Source of the DNA: an uncultured Brachyspira sp.
Lineage (GTDB): Bacteria; Spirochaetota; Brachyspiria; Brachyspirales; Brachyspiraceae
Direction: 5' to 3'
NCBI RefSeq assembly: GCF_910588665.1
Contig: NZ_CAJUPR010000018.1
Span: forward strand, 1-17,818
Length of the DNA stretch: 17,818 nt
In this document: in pieces, positions 1-7,831 of the stretch
Layout of the letters: every line of letters starts with the position of its first letter
How positions within the stretch are numbered: the first letter of the stretch is position 1
Position numbers and translations under genes: made by a program
The notes under the pieces: generated by a model
Told to the model about the DNA's origin: nothing
What the model saw: the letters and a program-made list of their open reading frames with translations, nothing else
The model's database searches: none

Positions 1-3
1 TAT

Positions 4-744
4 TTAAATATCAGCCCCAAGCTCTCTTAATTTCTCTATAATCTTATCATCATCAGCATAATATAAAATACCGTCGCCGTCTTCATCAACACTTTCCATA
101 TCCATACCTAAATCTTTTACCAAATATTCAAGTACTTCAGTATTCCCGCCTGATACCGCTGAAAGAAAACCGTCAGCACCGGCTCTGTTTTTTGAATTAA
201 TCAAATCAGGATATTTTTCAATAAGCATTTTTATTGCATCAATATTTCCGCTGCTGCAAGCCCAGATAAAAGAATTCCAGCCGTCATTATCGCATATATA
301 AGGATCGGCTTTATTATCAAGAAGATATTTAATTATTCCTAAATCCCTGTAAAATACGGCAAATATTAAAGGCGTAGCTCCGGATGCATACAATGATTTT
401 ATGCCGTTACTTATTTCTTCACCGTCATACTGCATATCTGTTCCCTCATCAATCAGCTCCATTACTCTTTTAAGACTGCCGTTTTGTATTGCTTCAAATA
501 TATCATAATCTTTGCTGTATTCTCCTTCTTTTCTTCCGCATAAGGAATAATAAGAGCTGCCTATATCAACATACTTGCCCTGAATCTTTACTGTATTGGT
601 ATATGCTGTATGATATATATTTTCAGGAGAACTTATGCTGATATTTCTGATATTTATTTTTTCTTCCTCTTTTTTTTCTTTTTCTTTGCAGGAAGATATT
701 ATTAATAATAATAAATAGATGAATAATATTTTTTTTATAATCAT
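4..744 (-). CDS. ankyrin-repeat lipoprotein
   Basis: Complete 246-residue protein. A lysine start and a hydrophobic stretch (residues 3-16) lead to an ISSC lipobox, so Cys19 should be the lipidated N-terminus; Lys/Glu-rich residues follow as a tether. From about residue 80 to the end there are roughly four to five ankyrin repeats, recognisable by the ATPLIFAVFYRD, LLDNKADP and GWNSFIWACSSGNIDAIKML patterns; the last repeats are degenerate. The likely role is protein-protein contact on the outside of a membrane; no catalytic motif is seen and the partner is unknown. The start is supported by AGAGG seven bases upstream of the ATG and by the correct signal peptide. It is divergent from the gene at 939. 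Ankyrin proteins are common in Brachyspira (family knowledge). Confidence 0.9.
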   Translation of the reverse strand: MIIKKILFIYLLLLIISSCKEKEKKEEEKINIRNISISSPENIYHTAYTNTVKIQGKYVDIGSSYYSLCGRKEGEYSKDYDIFEAIQNGSLKRVMELIDEGTDMQYDGEEISNGIKSLYASGATPLIFAVFYRDLGIIKYLLDNKADPYICDNDGWNSFIWACSSGNIDAIKMLIEKYPDLINSKNRAGADGFLSAVSGGNTEVLEYLVKDLGMDMESVDEDGDGILYYADDDKIIEKLRELGADI

Positions 745-795
745 AAAAAAACCTCTGTATTAATTTAATAATTATTAATTCAAGAATGATGATGA

Positions 796-825
796 ATTAT
801 AACATAAAAGATATATTATTGCCAA
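796..825 (-). promoter_or_regulatory. sigma-70 type promoter of the ankyrin lipoprotein gene
   Basis: On the minus strand TTGGCA (825-820) is followed after 18 bases by TATAAT (801-796). This lies about 50 bases upstream of the ATG at 744. The -10 is a perfect consensus match and the -35 matches five of six. Confidence 0.65.
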
Positions 826-848
826 TAAAATATAAAGCTCTAAAGTAT

Positions 849-877
849 TTGTTTTAAATTAAAAAAACATATATACT
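849..877 (+). promoter_or_regulatory. probable promoter of the DUF6506-like gene
   Basis: TTGTTT (849-854), a 17-base spacer, then TATACT (872-877). The -35 matches four of six and the -10 five of six. It is the best pair in the divergent intergenic region on this strand and leaves a leader of about 55 bases. Confidence 0.45.
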
Positions 878-909
878 TAATTTTATGATTTCTTAATTTA
901 TAGATAAAA

Positions 910-923
910 AACTTTTAAAAGTT
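910..923. repeat. 14-bp perfect palindrome abutting a Shine-Dalgarno site
   Basis: AACTTTTAAAAGTT reads identically on both strands and ends directly at the AAGGAGG ribosome binding site (924-930) of the gene at 939. It could be a protein-binding site or a short mRNA hairpin beside the ribosome site. It may also be chance in A+T-rich DNA. Confidence 0.5.
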
Positions 924-938
924 AAGGAGGCTTTATAA

Positions 939-1229
939 ATGAAATTTGCCTATATAATAATGGATAAAATTTTTGACAGTAAAAAAGACAGAGCATACAT
1001 ACATAATAATATTTCGCAGATTATCGGTGTCTCTAATATTGAAGAAGCATGCAAAGCAGCAGAAGAACTTCAAAAAGAAGGTATTGACTGCATAGAACTT
1101 TGCGGAGGATTCGGAGAGGAAGGAGCAAGAAAAATAATAAAGGCTACAAATAATAAAATAGCCGTCGGTTTCGCTGTTCATTTAGAGGAGCAGGATAATA
1201 TTTATAAGAAACTATTTGATAATAAATAA
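939..1229 (+). CDS. DUF6506-like small cytosolic protein
   Basis: Complete 96-residue protein with no signal peptide or membrane segment. The opening MKFAYIIMD, the middle IIGVSNIEEACKAAEEL, and the block IELCGGFGEEGARKI followed by a VGFAVHLEEQD motif resemble, from memory, the small DUF6506 family, whose function is not established. The start is secure: AAGGAGG ends eight bases before the ATG. The gene stands alone between a divergent ankyrin gene and a convergent small membrane-protein gene. The Cys/Gly-rich ELCGGFG turn followed by an alpha/beta pattern suggests a compact alpha/beta fold, but no reaction can be assigned. Confidence 0.8.
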   Translation: MKFAYIIMDKIFDSKKDRAYIHNNISQIIGVSNIEEACKAAEELQKEGIDCIELCGGFGEEGARKIIKATNNKIAVGFAVHLEEQDNIYKKLFDNK

Positions 1230-1244
1230 AAATTGTATAGAACT

Positions 1245-1445
1245 TTAAGAGTCAGATTTATATAAAAAACCAGCCGCTATGGTAATTATTCCTGCAAGCA
1301 TAGTAAAAGGAGCTAAAAAACCTAAAAAACCTTCAGGATGCTGTCCGATCATTGCTGTAAATAAAAAACTTAATGCAAATAATAAGAGTCCTATTATTAA
1401 TATAATTAAATTTTGCCTAGAAAGTTTATCGTGATTATTTACCAT
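1245..1445 (-). CDS. small two-helix membrane protein
   Basis: Sixty-six residues with a polar N-terminus (MVNNHDKLSRQN) and two hydrophobic segments at about residues 13-33 and 43-62, joined by a short loop containing GQHPEGF. This is a typical small integral membrane protein; no family is recognised. The codon use and the hydrophobic pattern on the strand argue for a real gene. No clear Shine-Dalgarno site precedes the ATG, and the tRNA-Leu terminator lies immediately upstream, leaving no room for an independent promoter. Expression may depend on read-through from the tRNA gene. It converges with the gene ending at 1229, with 15 bases between. Confidence 0.65.
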   Translation of the reverse strand: MVNNHDKLSRQNLIILIIGLLLFALSFLFTAMIGQHPEGFLGFLAPFTMLAGIITIAAGFLYKSDS

Positions 1446-1455
1446 ATTCTAATAT

Positions 1456-1484
1456 AAAAAAATTACAGATATAAAACTCTGTAA
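1456..1484 (-). terminator. intrinsic terminator of tRNA-Leu
   Basis: On the minus strand TTACAGA and TCTGTAA form a 7-bp stem around an 8-base loop, followed by seven T residues (1462-1456). It starts 26 bases beyond the tRNA 3' end and 11 bases before the start of the small membrane-protein gene. Confidence 0.65.
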
Positions 1485-1509
1485 ATTATTCTCCGCTTTA
1501 GTTTATATA

Positions 1510-1594
1510 TGCTCGGGGCCGGAATCGAACCGGCACGGTAACAAGTACCAGCAGATTTTAAATCTGCTATGTCTACCAGTTCCATCACCCGAGC
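1510..1594 (-). tRNA. tRNA-Leu: tRNA-Leu (anticodon UAA)
   Basis: The minus strand gives a complete class II tRNA of 85 bases. The acceptor stem GCTCGGG pairs with CCCGAGC, with A as discriminator base. The anticodon stem GCAGA/TCTGC encloses loop TTTAAAA, so the anticodon is TAA (plus-strand positions 1558-1560) and reads UUA. A long variable arm (GGTA...TACC) and a T-arm GCCGG/CCGGC with TTCGATT confirm leucine. The 3' CCA is not encoded, because TATATA follows the discriminator, so it must be added by CCA transferase. Confidence 0.97.
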
Positions 1595-1609
1595 TTTCAA
1601 TTTCAGAAT

Positions 1610-1637
1610 ATATTAGCATATTATTAAAAAAAATCAA
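1610..1637 (-). promoter_or_regulatory. promoter of tRNA-Leu
   Basis: On the minus strand TTGATT (1637-1632), a 16-base spacer, then TAATAT (1615-1610) preceded by TGC, which makes an extended -10 (TGN). The predicted start lies a few bases before the tRNA 5' end at 1594. Confidence 0.6.
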
Positions 1638-1718
1638 GCCGTATTTAATAATTTTATTCAAATTAATTTATATAGGATTTATTATCAAATACTGAAAAAT
1701 AAACAATTTAAAAAATCA

Positions 1719-1747
1719 TTGACATAAAGCTTAAAGTTCACTATAAT
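1719..1747 (+). promoter_or_regulatory. perfect-consensus sigma-70 promoter of the BspA-family relic
   Basis: TTGACA (1719-1724), exactly 17 bases, then TATAAT (1742-1747): a full twelve-of-twelve match. A GGAG motif follows at 1758-1761. It drives a gene that no longer encodes an intact protein. Confidence 0.85.
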
Positions 1748-1814
1748 ATATTTAACTGGAGATATCATAATTATCAATCAATCAATTATAATTTTATATT
1801 TATCAGCTTTTCTT

Positions 1815-2751
1815 TTGGCATTGCATAAAAATTTTATTAAAATAATCAGAGCAAAACAAACTATTTTTATTATCTTAATTTATATTTCTTTTATTTCCTG
1901 CAATAAAAATCTTTTAAGCCACTATATGAATTATAATGATTCTTACTATATAACAGGAGATTATATAGATTTATCTATAATAAACCAAAATGATTTAACC
2001 AATAAGATGAATGAATATTTAAATGGCAATCCTTATAATATGCTTTGCTTTAAAGGAAATTATAGATAGTAATAAATTAAAGATTATTAAAGATTATATT
2101 AAAGGTTCAGACAGGTTAATATATTTGGATTAAAAAAACTGCACAAATTTACAAACAATGCATCAGGCATTCAAAGATTTAGATAAATTAGCCGGTATAA
2201 AACTGCCTCATGATCTTCATATAACAGGAAATGAAATATTTAAAAACTGCATAAATTTAACTAATATTGTATTTCCAGATTCATTATATGAATTAAGTTC
2301 AAATTCTTTTAATAATACTCCGAAATTAAAAAATGTTTCAATTCCTGCTTCTCTTACTAATATTGCAAATAATTCTTTTCAAGAATGCGGATTGGAAACA
2401 GTAGTATTAAATGAGAATATTACTAATGTCAGTACATATGCTTTTTATAATTCAGCAAATTTAAAAACTATATTAATAAAAAGCAAAGTTATTAATTTTC
2501 AGAATTTTGCTTTTGGTAAATGCACTAATTTAAAATCTTTTGTATATTATGGAATGAAAGAAGAAGATTATACAAACTGTAAGTTTAATGGTTGAGTATT
2601 TGCTGAAGTTCCTAAGCAAATTAATCTATATCTTCCAAATATTGGAAAAGAATATGAGAGTTCTTTTACTAATTCTTCTTTTTATAAGAGTTCAGGTTGG
2701 TCAAATGTTAAATATAGAGACGAGTTTGATATTAATGAAATTCTCAGATAG
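1815..2751 (+). pseudogene. decayed BspA-family leucine-rich-repeat lipoprotein
   Basis: Three reading segments together make one BspA-type surface lipoprotein. The first (1815-2069) has a hydrophobic signal ending in ISFISC (lipobox). It shifts frame near 2030-2050 into a frame reading KEIIDSNKLKIIKDYIKG, which continues to 2751 but is broken by TAA at 2131-2133 and TGA at 2593-2595. Past the TAA the frame reads CTNLQTMHQAFKDLDKL and then several LRR_5-type repeats (for example NCINLTNIVFPDSLYELSSN and CTNLKSFVYYG). Past the TGA it continues for 51 codons, VFAEVPKQINLYLPN and onward, to TAG at 2749. The start is also doubtful: only TTG codons (1815, 1821) lack an SD, while GGAG at 1758 would suit position 1767, now ATA. 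This appears to be a relic of a surface-exposed protein. The open stretch 2158-2595 should not be annotated as a separate functional gene. Confidence 0.88.
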
Positions 2752-2825
2752 AGTTTTATAATACTGATATTAAATTTCATCTGAATATTTATCCTATTAT
2801 TGAAATAATTAAATAATAAAAAATA

Positions 2826-2854
2826 TTGACATAAGTATAAATTATTGATAATAT
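2826..2854 (+). promoter_or_regulatory. promoter of yajC-secD-secF
   Basis: TTGACA (2826-2831), a 17-base spacer, then TAATAT (2849-2854). The alternative -10 elements TATGAT and TACAAT lie slightly downstream with less favourable spacing. AGAGG at 2882-2886 is the ribosome site for yajC. Confidence 0.65.
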
Positions 2855-2896
2855 GATACAATCAAAAAATAAAAAAAATTAAGAGGTAATAAAAGA

Positions 2897-3319
2897 ATGT
2901 TCCAAGCCACATTATATGCGCAAGGTGCTCAAGGTCAGGCAGGCAGCCCTATAATATCTTTCGGCATGATGGCAGTAATATTTGCCATATTTTATTTCTT
3001 GCTGATAAGACCGCAGAGAATGCAGCAAAAAAAATTAGCTAAAAGCATAGCCGAATTAAAAAAAGGAGATAAAGTTATAGTATCAGGCGGAATAATTGCA
3101 GAATATGTATCCGATAAGGAAGGAGGCAGAATTGCTGTGGTTAAAGTAGGCGAAAATACTAAAATAGAAATAATGAAATCTTCAATATCTGCAGTTGTTA
3201 CGGAAGAGATTCTAAATCCTCCTAAAAAAGAAAGTAAAAAAGATAAAAAGACTATAGAAGATAAAAATCATTTTAAAGAAGATTTAGAAAAAGCTCAGGC
3301 AGAAGACAAAAAAGAATAA
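2897..3319 (+). CDS. yajC: Sec translocon accessory subunit YajC
   Basis: A 140-residue protein with one membrane helix (about residues 18-41, ending FYFLLIRPQRMQQKK). The RPQ...K boundary after the helix is the family signature. A cytosolic SH3-like part follows, with LKKGDKVIVSGGIIAEYV and the later IEIMKSSISAVV. The C-terminus is very Lys/Glu-rich and longer than in many YajC proteins (about 110 residues in E. coli). YajC associates with SecDF at the SecYEG channel. It is first in an operon with secD 27 bases downstream; AGAGG lies ten bases before the ATG. Confidence 0.95.
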   Translation: MFQATLYAQGAQGQAGSPIISFGMMAVIFAIFYFLLIRPQRMQQKKLAKSIAELKKGDKVIVSGGIIAEYVSDKEGGRIAVVKVGENTKIEIMKSSISAVVTEEILNPPKKESKKDKKTIEDKNHFKEDLEKAQAEDKKE

Positions 3320-3346
3320 TAAAAAATCATATAACAGGACGATGTA

Positions 3347-4858
3347 ATGAGTCATAATTTAAGACTGGCATTTATAATTATAGGACTTGGCATAATGGCT
3401 TGGTTTATTAATCCTACAATAAGATGGTATTTTTTCACACCCGAGATTAAAAAAGAAGAAAGTAATTTATCTTTAGACGAAATGATAGCAAAAGGCTATA
3501 CCAAAGAGCAAATTGATAATGTTCAGTCTCTTAAAAAATTAAGAAGAGAATCTGTAAATATGGGTTTGGATTTGCAAGGCGGCATAAGAATAGTTTTACA
3601 GGCTGATTTTGAAGAATATGCAGGAAGACTTGAAAGAAATGTTTCATCTCTCACTGCCGAAGAAAAAAATGATGCTATGGAAAGACTTATCTCAAGACTT
3701 AGAGGAAGAATTGATCAATTCGGAGTAAGCGAGGTAGGAATAAGAAAGCAGGGAGAAGACAGAGTTGTTATTGAGCTTCCTGGAGCAAGAGATCCAGACA
3801 GAATAAAAAATATTGTATTAAGTCAGGGAGCTTTAACATTCAACTTAGTTGATGAAAAAGCAACCGCCTCTTTAACTACAAATGATATGCTTATGGGAGT
3901 GTTTACCAATATCTCTAAAATACCTGAATACGGCAGACAGCTTTATTTCTACAGCGAAAGAGATGATTTCGGAAGAAGAATCAGGGGCGCTCCTGTTATA
4001 GTTAATAAAGAGCCCTCTCTTGAGGGAAATACTTTGATTAATGCTCAGGTAGGCAGCGGAGAATTCGGAAAAATCACTGTTGAATTTGAACTTAATAATG
4101 AAGGTTCTGTACAATTTGCAGAAGTTACGGCTAAAAATAAAAACAGAATGCTTGCAATTGTTTTAGATGATAAAGTTATAAGTGCGCCTAATATCAGAGA
4201 TGAAATTAATATGGGAAGAGGATATATTGACGGAAGTTTCAGTTTAGAAGAAGCTCAGGATTTGGCAAGAATATTAAAAGAAGGCGCTTTGCCTATAAAT
4301 GTAAGCATAGTAGAAGAAGAAGTTGTCGGTCAGTCTATAGGGGCAGACTCCGTTAAAGCGGGAGCCTCAGCCTTGCTTATGGCGGCTATTTTAGTTTCAG
4401 TATTTATGATAGCTGTATACAGGCTTTCAGGAGTATTGGCTACAATAGCTATGCTTGTAAATGTCGTACTTATTATAGCAGTTCTATCTCCTTTAAGATT
4501 TACTATAACCCTTCCGGGTATAGCAGGACTTATACTTACCATGGGCATGGCAGTTGATGCTAATGTTATAATATTTGAGCGTATAAAAGATGAACTAAAA
4601 ATAAAAAACAATATATCTGATGCCATTATATCGGGATATGACAGAGCTTTTGCTACAATATTTGATTCTAATATAACAACTATAATTGTAGCATTAATAC
4701 TTTGGATATTCGGAAACGGTCCTGTACAAGGTTTTGCCATTACTTTGTTCTTTGGTATTTTGATAAATCTGTTTACGGCTGTCTTTATTACCAGATACAT
4801 ATATGAAGAAATAATAAAAACTAAAGCAGTAAAAAAAGCAGGTTTTTTCTTTATATAA
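3347..4858 (+). CDS. secD: protein translocase subunit SecD
   Basis: A 503-residue RND-type subunit that uses the proton gradient to assist late steps of Sec-dependent export. The first membrane helix is at about residues 6-24, followed by the NMGLDLQGGIRIVLQ signature (71-85), the periplasmic P1 region, and a second SecD domain ending near 320. A block of membrane helices starts near 338. The core helix motif GIAGLILTMGMAVDANVIIF (391-410), with Asp404 as the expected proton-pathway residue, is intact and is followed by ERIKDE. AGGA lies nine bases before the ATG. A nearer upstream ATG (3341) is followed immediately by TAA and cannot be the start. secF follows after 18 bases. Confidence 0.97.
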   Translation: MSHNLRLAFIIIGLGIMAWFINPTIRWYFFTPEIKKEESNLSLDEMIAKGYTKEQIDNVQSLKKLRRESVNMGLDLQGGIRIVLQADFEEYAGRLERNVSSLTAEEKNDAMERLISRLRGRIDQFGVSEVGIRKQGEDRVVIELPGARDPDRIKNIVLSQGALTFNLVDEKATASLTTNDMLMGVFTNISKIPEYGRQLYFYSERDDFGRRIRGAPVIVNKEPSLEGNTLINAQVGSGEFGKITVEFELNNEGSVQFAEVTAKNKNRMLAIVLDDKVISAPNIRDEINMGRGYIDGSFSLEEAQDLARILKEGALPINVSIVEEEVVGQSIGADSVKAGASALLMAAILVSVFMIAVYRLSGVLATIAMLVNVVLIIAVLSPLRFTITLPGIAGLILTMGMAVDANVIIFERIKDELKIKNNISDAIISGYDRAFATIFDSNITTIIVALILWIFGNGPVQGFAITLFFGILINLFTAVFITRYIYEEIIKTKAVKKAGFFFI

Positions 4859-4876
4859 AATAAATAGGATTTTATA

Positions 4877-5827
4877 ATGAGTGAAGAGATAAAAAAAGAG
4901 AATAAGGATAAATCTTATAAAAAAGAAAATAATAATATAACAAAAAATAAGATACCGTTTGTTAAAATTATGCCTATTGCGGCTGTTGTATCCGCTATAC
5001 TGTTTACAGCTTCCATCGTTTTATTTGTAAGCAAACTCGGAAGTAATAGCTTCAATATGGGTATTGACTTTGCAGGCGGCGTTGAATTAAAAGTGCAGAT
5101 AAATAATAAGGAAGTTATTAATATTTCAGAAATAAGAGTTTTATACAGTAATTTCGGAGCTGAAACTGTAAATATTCAGGAGCTTGAAGGAGATGCCAAT
5201 ATTAATGCATTTCTTTTAAGATTCAGAGGCTCAAACGAAGAATCAGATAGGGCTATGAAAGTGCTTTATGATAAATACGGCATGGATAATGTTAATTTAA
5301 TAGGAAGCAACATTATAAGCGGTATTGTATCTGCTGATAATCTGAAACTGGCATTTATACTTATAATTGTTTCTTGGATTATAATAATGATATATATTAC
5401 AATAAGATTCAATTACAGATATGCTTTTCCAGCAATAATTACTCTTATACATAATGTTGTTATAGTATTCGGCATACTTCTTTTCTTAAATAAAGAATTT
5501 TCGGTACTTGTTCTCTCTTCAATGCTTACTTTGATAGGCTATACAATTAATGATATTATTGTTGTATTTGACAGAATCAGAGAAAACTCCGATATAAAAA
5601 AGCCATTTAAAGATATTGTAAATATCAGCCTCAATAATGTTGTAGGAAGAACCATAATAACCAGTATTTCAACGCTTCTTGCAGCGCTTGCAATAATGAT
5701 ATGGGGAGGATTCATTCTTTATGACTTTGCCTTTACATTCTTCTCTGGCGTAATTATAGGAACTTATGCAAGCAATTTCATAGCAAGCGGTATTTTAATA
5801 CTCTTTATGAAAACTAAAAAAGATTAA
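4877..5827 (+). CDS. secF: protein translocase subunit SecF
   Basis: A 316-residue partner of SecD. A Lys/Asn-rich cytosolic N-terminus of about 28 residues precedes the first helix (31-52). The MGIDFAGGVELKVQ signature (61-74) and a small periplasmic domain follow, then five helices from about residue 155. The core motif GYTINDIIVVFDRIRE (221-236) contains the conserved Asp of the SecF family. The length is normal. AGGA seven bases before the ATG fixes the start. It is the last gene of yajC-secD-secF and a hairpin follows 25 bases after the stop. Confidence 0.97.
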   Translation: MSEEIKKENKDKSYKKENNNITKNKIPFVKIMPIAAVVSAILFTASIVLFVSKLGSNSFNMGIDFAGGVELKVQINNKEVINISEIRVLYSNFGAETVNIQELEGDANINAFLLRFRGSNEESDRAMKVLYDKYGMDNVNLIGSNIISGIVSADNLKLAFILIIVSWIIIMIYITIRFNYRYAFPAIITLIHNVVIVFGILLFLNKEFSVLVLSSMLTLIGYTINDIIVVFDRIRENSDIKKPFKDIVNISLNNVVGRTIITSISTLLAALAIMIWGGFILYDFAFTFFSGVIIGTYASNFIASGILILFMKTKKD

Positions 5828-5852
5828 ATATAATTTTACCGAATATAAATAT

Positions 5853-5888
5853 AGAAAGGGTATGCATTTTATATGTATGCTCTTTTCT
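5853..5888 (+). terminator. intrinsic terminator after secF
   Basis: AGAAAGG-GTATGCAT pairs with ATGTATGC-TCTTTTCT, with a few G-U pairs and one bulge, around a short A/T loop. A T-rich stretch follows. The hairpin separates the sec operon from the promoter at 5913. Confidence 0.6.
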
Positions 5889-5912
5889 ATTTATTATAAT
5901 ATTATGCATACT

Positions 5913-5941
5913 TTGACAATTTATTAATTTTAGTATATTAT
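5913..5941 (+). promoter_or_regulatory. promoter of the SWIM-finger gene
   Basis: TTGACA (5913-5918), 17 bases, then TATTAT (5936-5941). The leader to the ATG at 6021 is about 73 bases, A/T-rich, and carries only a weak GGA ribosome site (6010-6012). Confidence 0.7.
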
Positions 5942-6020
5942 TTTTTAGTCAATAAATAAAAAAATACAATTAGATGATTTAATTAATTTTATATAAATAA
6001 AATTATAACGGAATATTTTA

Positions 6021-7766
6021 ATGACTGAAAAAATTAATAATTTAAAACAATATACAAATGAAAATTTCCTTCTCACATTAACAAATAAAGGAATATACAA
6101 CCGCTCAGTAAAAGATATTGATAATATTATAACTTCAAGCCCTGAAAAAATAAAGCTTGAAGAGACAGACGGAAAAATAAAAATTACAATAGATACAGGC
6201 GAAAAAATAGAAGTAATACTAGATGAAGATATAAAATCAAGTAAATGTTCATGCCCTTCAAAAGATGTATGCAAACATATTATAATGTCAATTCTCTATA
6301 TAAATACTATAGAAAACAATACTCATAATGAAAATAAAGAAAAAGATAATACAGACAATAATAAAGAAATTGAAAGTAAAGAAGAAAATAATATATTTGA
6401 TGAAGTTAAAAATATTACCTTTGATGAAATAATAAAATTAAGCACAAAGAAAAATTTCGAATATGCATTAGACAGATTGTATGATGATATTGAAGCTGAC
6501 ATAAAAGAAAATAAAATGCTTGAAATCACTATACCTGAAGAAAATATAACTATTTATTTTCCGAAAAAAGACAGTATAAAAAAATCAGTATGTTCATGTA
6601 AAGATGCTTCCATTTGCACACATAAAATAATAGCAATATTAAAATATAAGCAGATGTATAATTCTTTGGAAGAAATTAAAGAAGATAATAAAGAAATAGA
6701 TGAAAATATTTTAAAGTTTTCAAAAGAATTCATTGAAAATATTTTTGAAAAAGGATTATATTCATGCAGTGAAAAAGATTTTGATATAGCAGAACAATTA
6801 AGTATAAAGCTTCAGGTAAAAGATATGCCTGAATTAGCTAAAATGTTTAGGAGTATTTCTAAGAGTATTGAATCTATGATAAATAAACATGCTTCTTTTA
6901 ATAAATTATTTGCTTTTGCTATACTTTCAAAACTTTATAATACTATAAAAACAATAGAAAAAGCTAAAAAAAATAATAATAATAAAACTGTAAAAATGCT
7001 TACAGGTGAAATCAGAAGCAAATATATAAATAGAAAAAGCTGTGAATTATTAGGCTTAGGCGCCTATCCTTGGATTTCTTCCACAGGATACTTGGGAACC
7101 AATGCATATTTATATAATTTAAATACAAAAAAATTATCATTCTTTTCTTATGTTATACCTACATTTTATGATAATGCAAAAATTTCTTATGAGGATATAA
7201 GAAGTAATTACAGAAAAAAAATTCACTTTGAAAATGGCATATCCATAGAAGAAATTTCAAAATATAATATTAAATTTATAAATTATAAAGTTAATAATGA
7301 TGAGAGAATATCATCTAGTAAATTCACATCAGTTATTTTAAATGAAAAAATGGATTATAAATTATTAGAAAAAATCAAAAACTCTAAAAACAATGAAGAA
7401 TTATTTGCAGAAAGCTATAATGATATAGAAAATATCAATTTCAAATATGATTATTTCAATAAAAATAATAGAACAAAAATAATAATAGCCAAATTTCAAA
7501 GAATAGAAAATCAAGAGTTTAATAAAACAGAACAAATGCTTTATTTTGATATAGCGAATGATCTTCCAGATGATAATGAAGAGATATTGACATTAAACAT
7601 AAAATACAGCAGCATACATTCTGAAGGAATTAAATATATAATGAATTATAAAAACTCGGAAACAGATAAAAACAAATTTATGGTTTTAGAAAAGACAAAA
7701 TATTATATAAGGCCTATAAGTATAATAAATATTAATGCAGTTATAAATATATTTTTTGCAGAATAA
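6021..7766 (+). CDS. twin SWIM zinc-finger protein
   Basis: A 581-residue cytosolic protein without signal peptide or membrane helix. Two SWIM-type zinc ligand sets with identical spacing CxCx5CxH are visible: Cys76, Cys78, Cys84, His86 and Cys191, Cys193, Cys199, His201. Each follows a beta-rich stretch (IKITIDTG... and LEITIPEEN...), so the N-terminal 210 residues look like a duplicated unit joined by an acidic/Asn-rich linker (about 98-125). The remaining 370 residues are Lys/Asn/Ile-rich with mixed alpha/beta character and no recognised domain. SWIM fingers are predicted to bind nucleic acid or protein. Family members are often next to MoxR-type ATPase or VWA genes; none is present here. 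The function is unknown. Confidence 0.85.
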   Translation: MTEKINNLKQYTNENFLLTLTNKGIYNRSVKDIDNIITSSPEKIKLEETDGKIKITIDTGEKIEVILDEDIKSSKCSCPSKDVCKHIIMSILYINTIENNTHNENKEKDNTDNNKEIESKEENNIFDEVKNITFDEIIKLSTKKNFEYALDRLYDDIEADIKENKMLEITIPEENITIYFPKKDSIKKSVCSCKDASICTHKIIAILKYKQMYNSLEEIKEDNKEIDENILKFSKEFIENIFEKGLYSCSEKDFDIAEQLSIKLQVKDMPELAKMFRSISKSIESMINKHASFNKLFAFAILSKLYNTIKTIEKAKKNNNNKTVKMLTGEIRSKYINRKSCELLGLGAYPWISSTGYLGTNAYLYNLNTKKLSFFSYVIPTFYDNAKISYEDIRSNYRKKIHFENGISIEEISKYNIKFINYKVNNDERISSSKFTSVILNEKMDYKLLEKIKNSKNNEELFAESYNDIENINFKYDYFNKNNRTKIIIAKFQRIENQEFNKTEQMLYFDIANDLPDDNEEILTLNIKYSSIHSEGIKYIMNYKNSETDKNKFMVLEKTKYYIRPISIININAVINIFFAE

Positions 7767-7831
7767 TTATATTTATTAATATAAAAAACAAGAGTAAAAT
7801 TTTAAATATACTTTAGATTTTATATAATTTT

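Noticed and set aside
2158..2595. Independent 145-residue leucine-rich-repeat protein
   Set aside because: The same frame continues with BspA-like sequence both before the TAA at 2131 and after the TGA at 2593, so it is a fragment of a broken gene.
4330..4800. 156-codon open frame on the minus strand inside secD
   Set aside because: It is the antisense shadow of the hydrophobic secD coding region, with no ribosome site or promoter.
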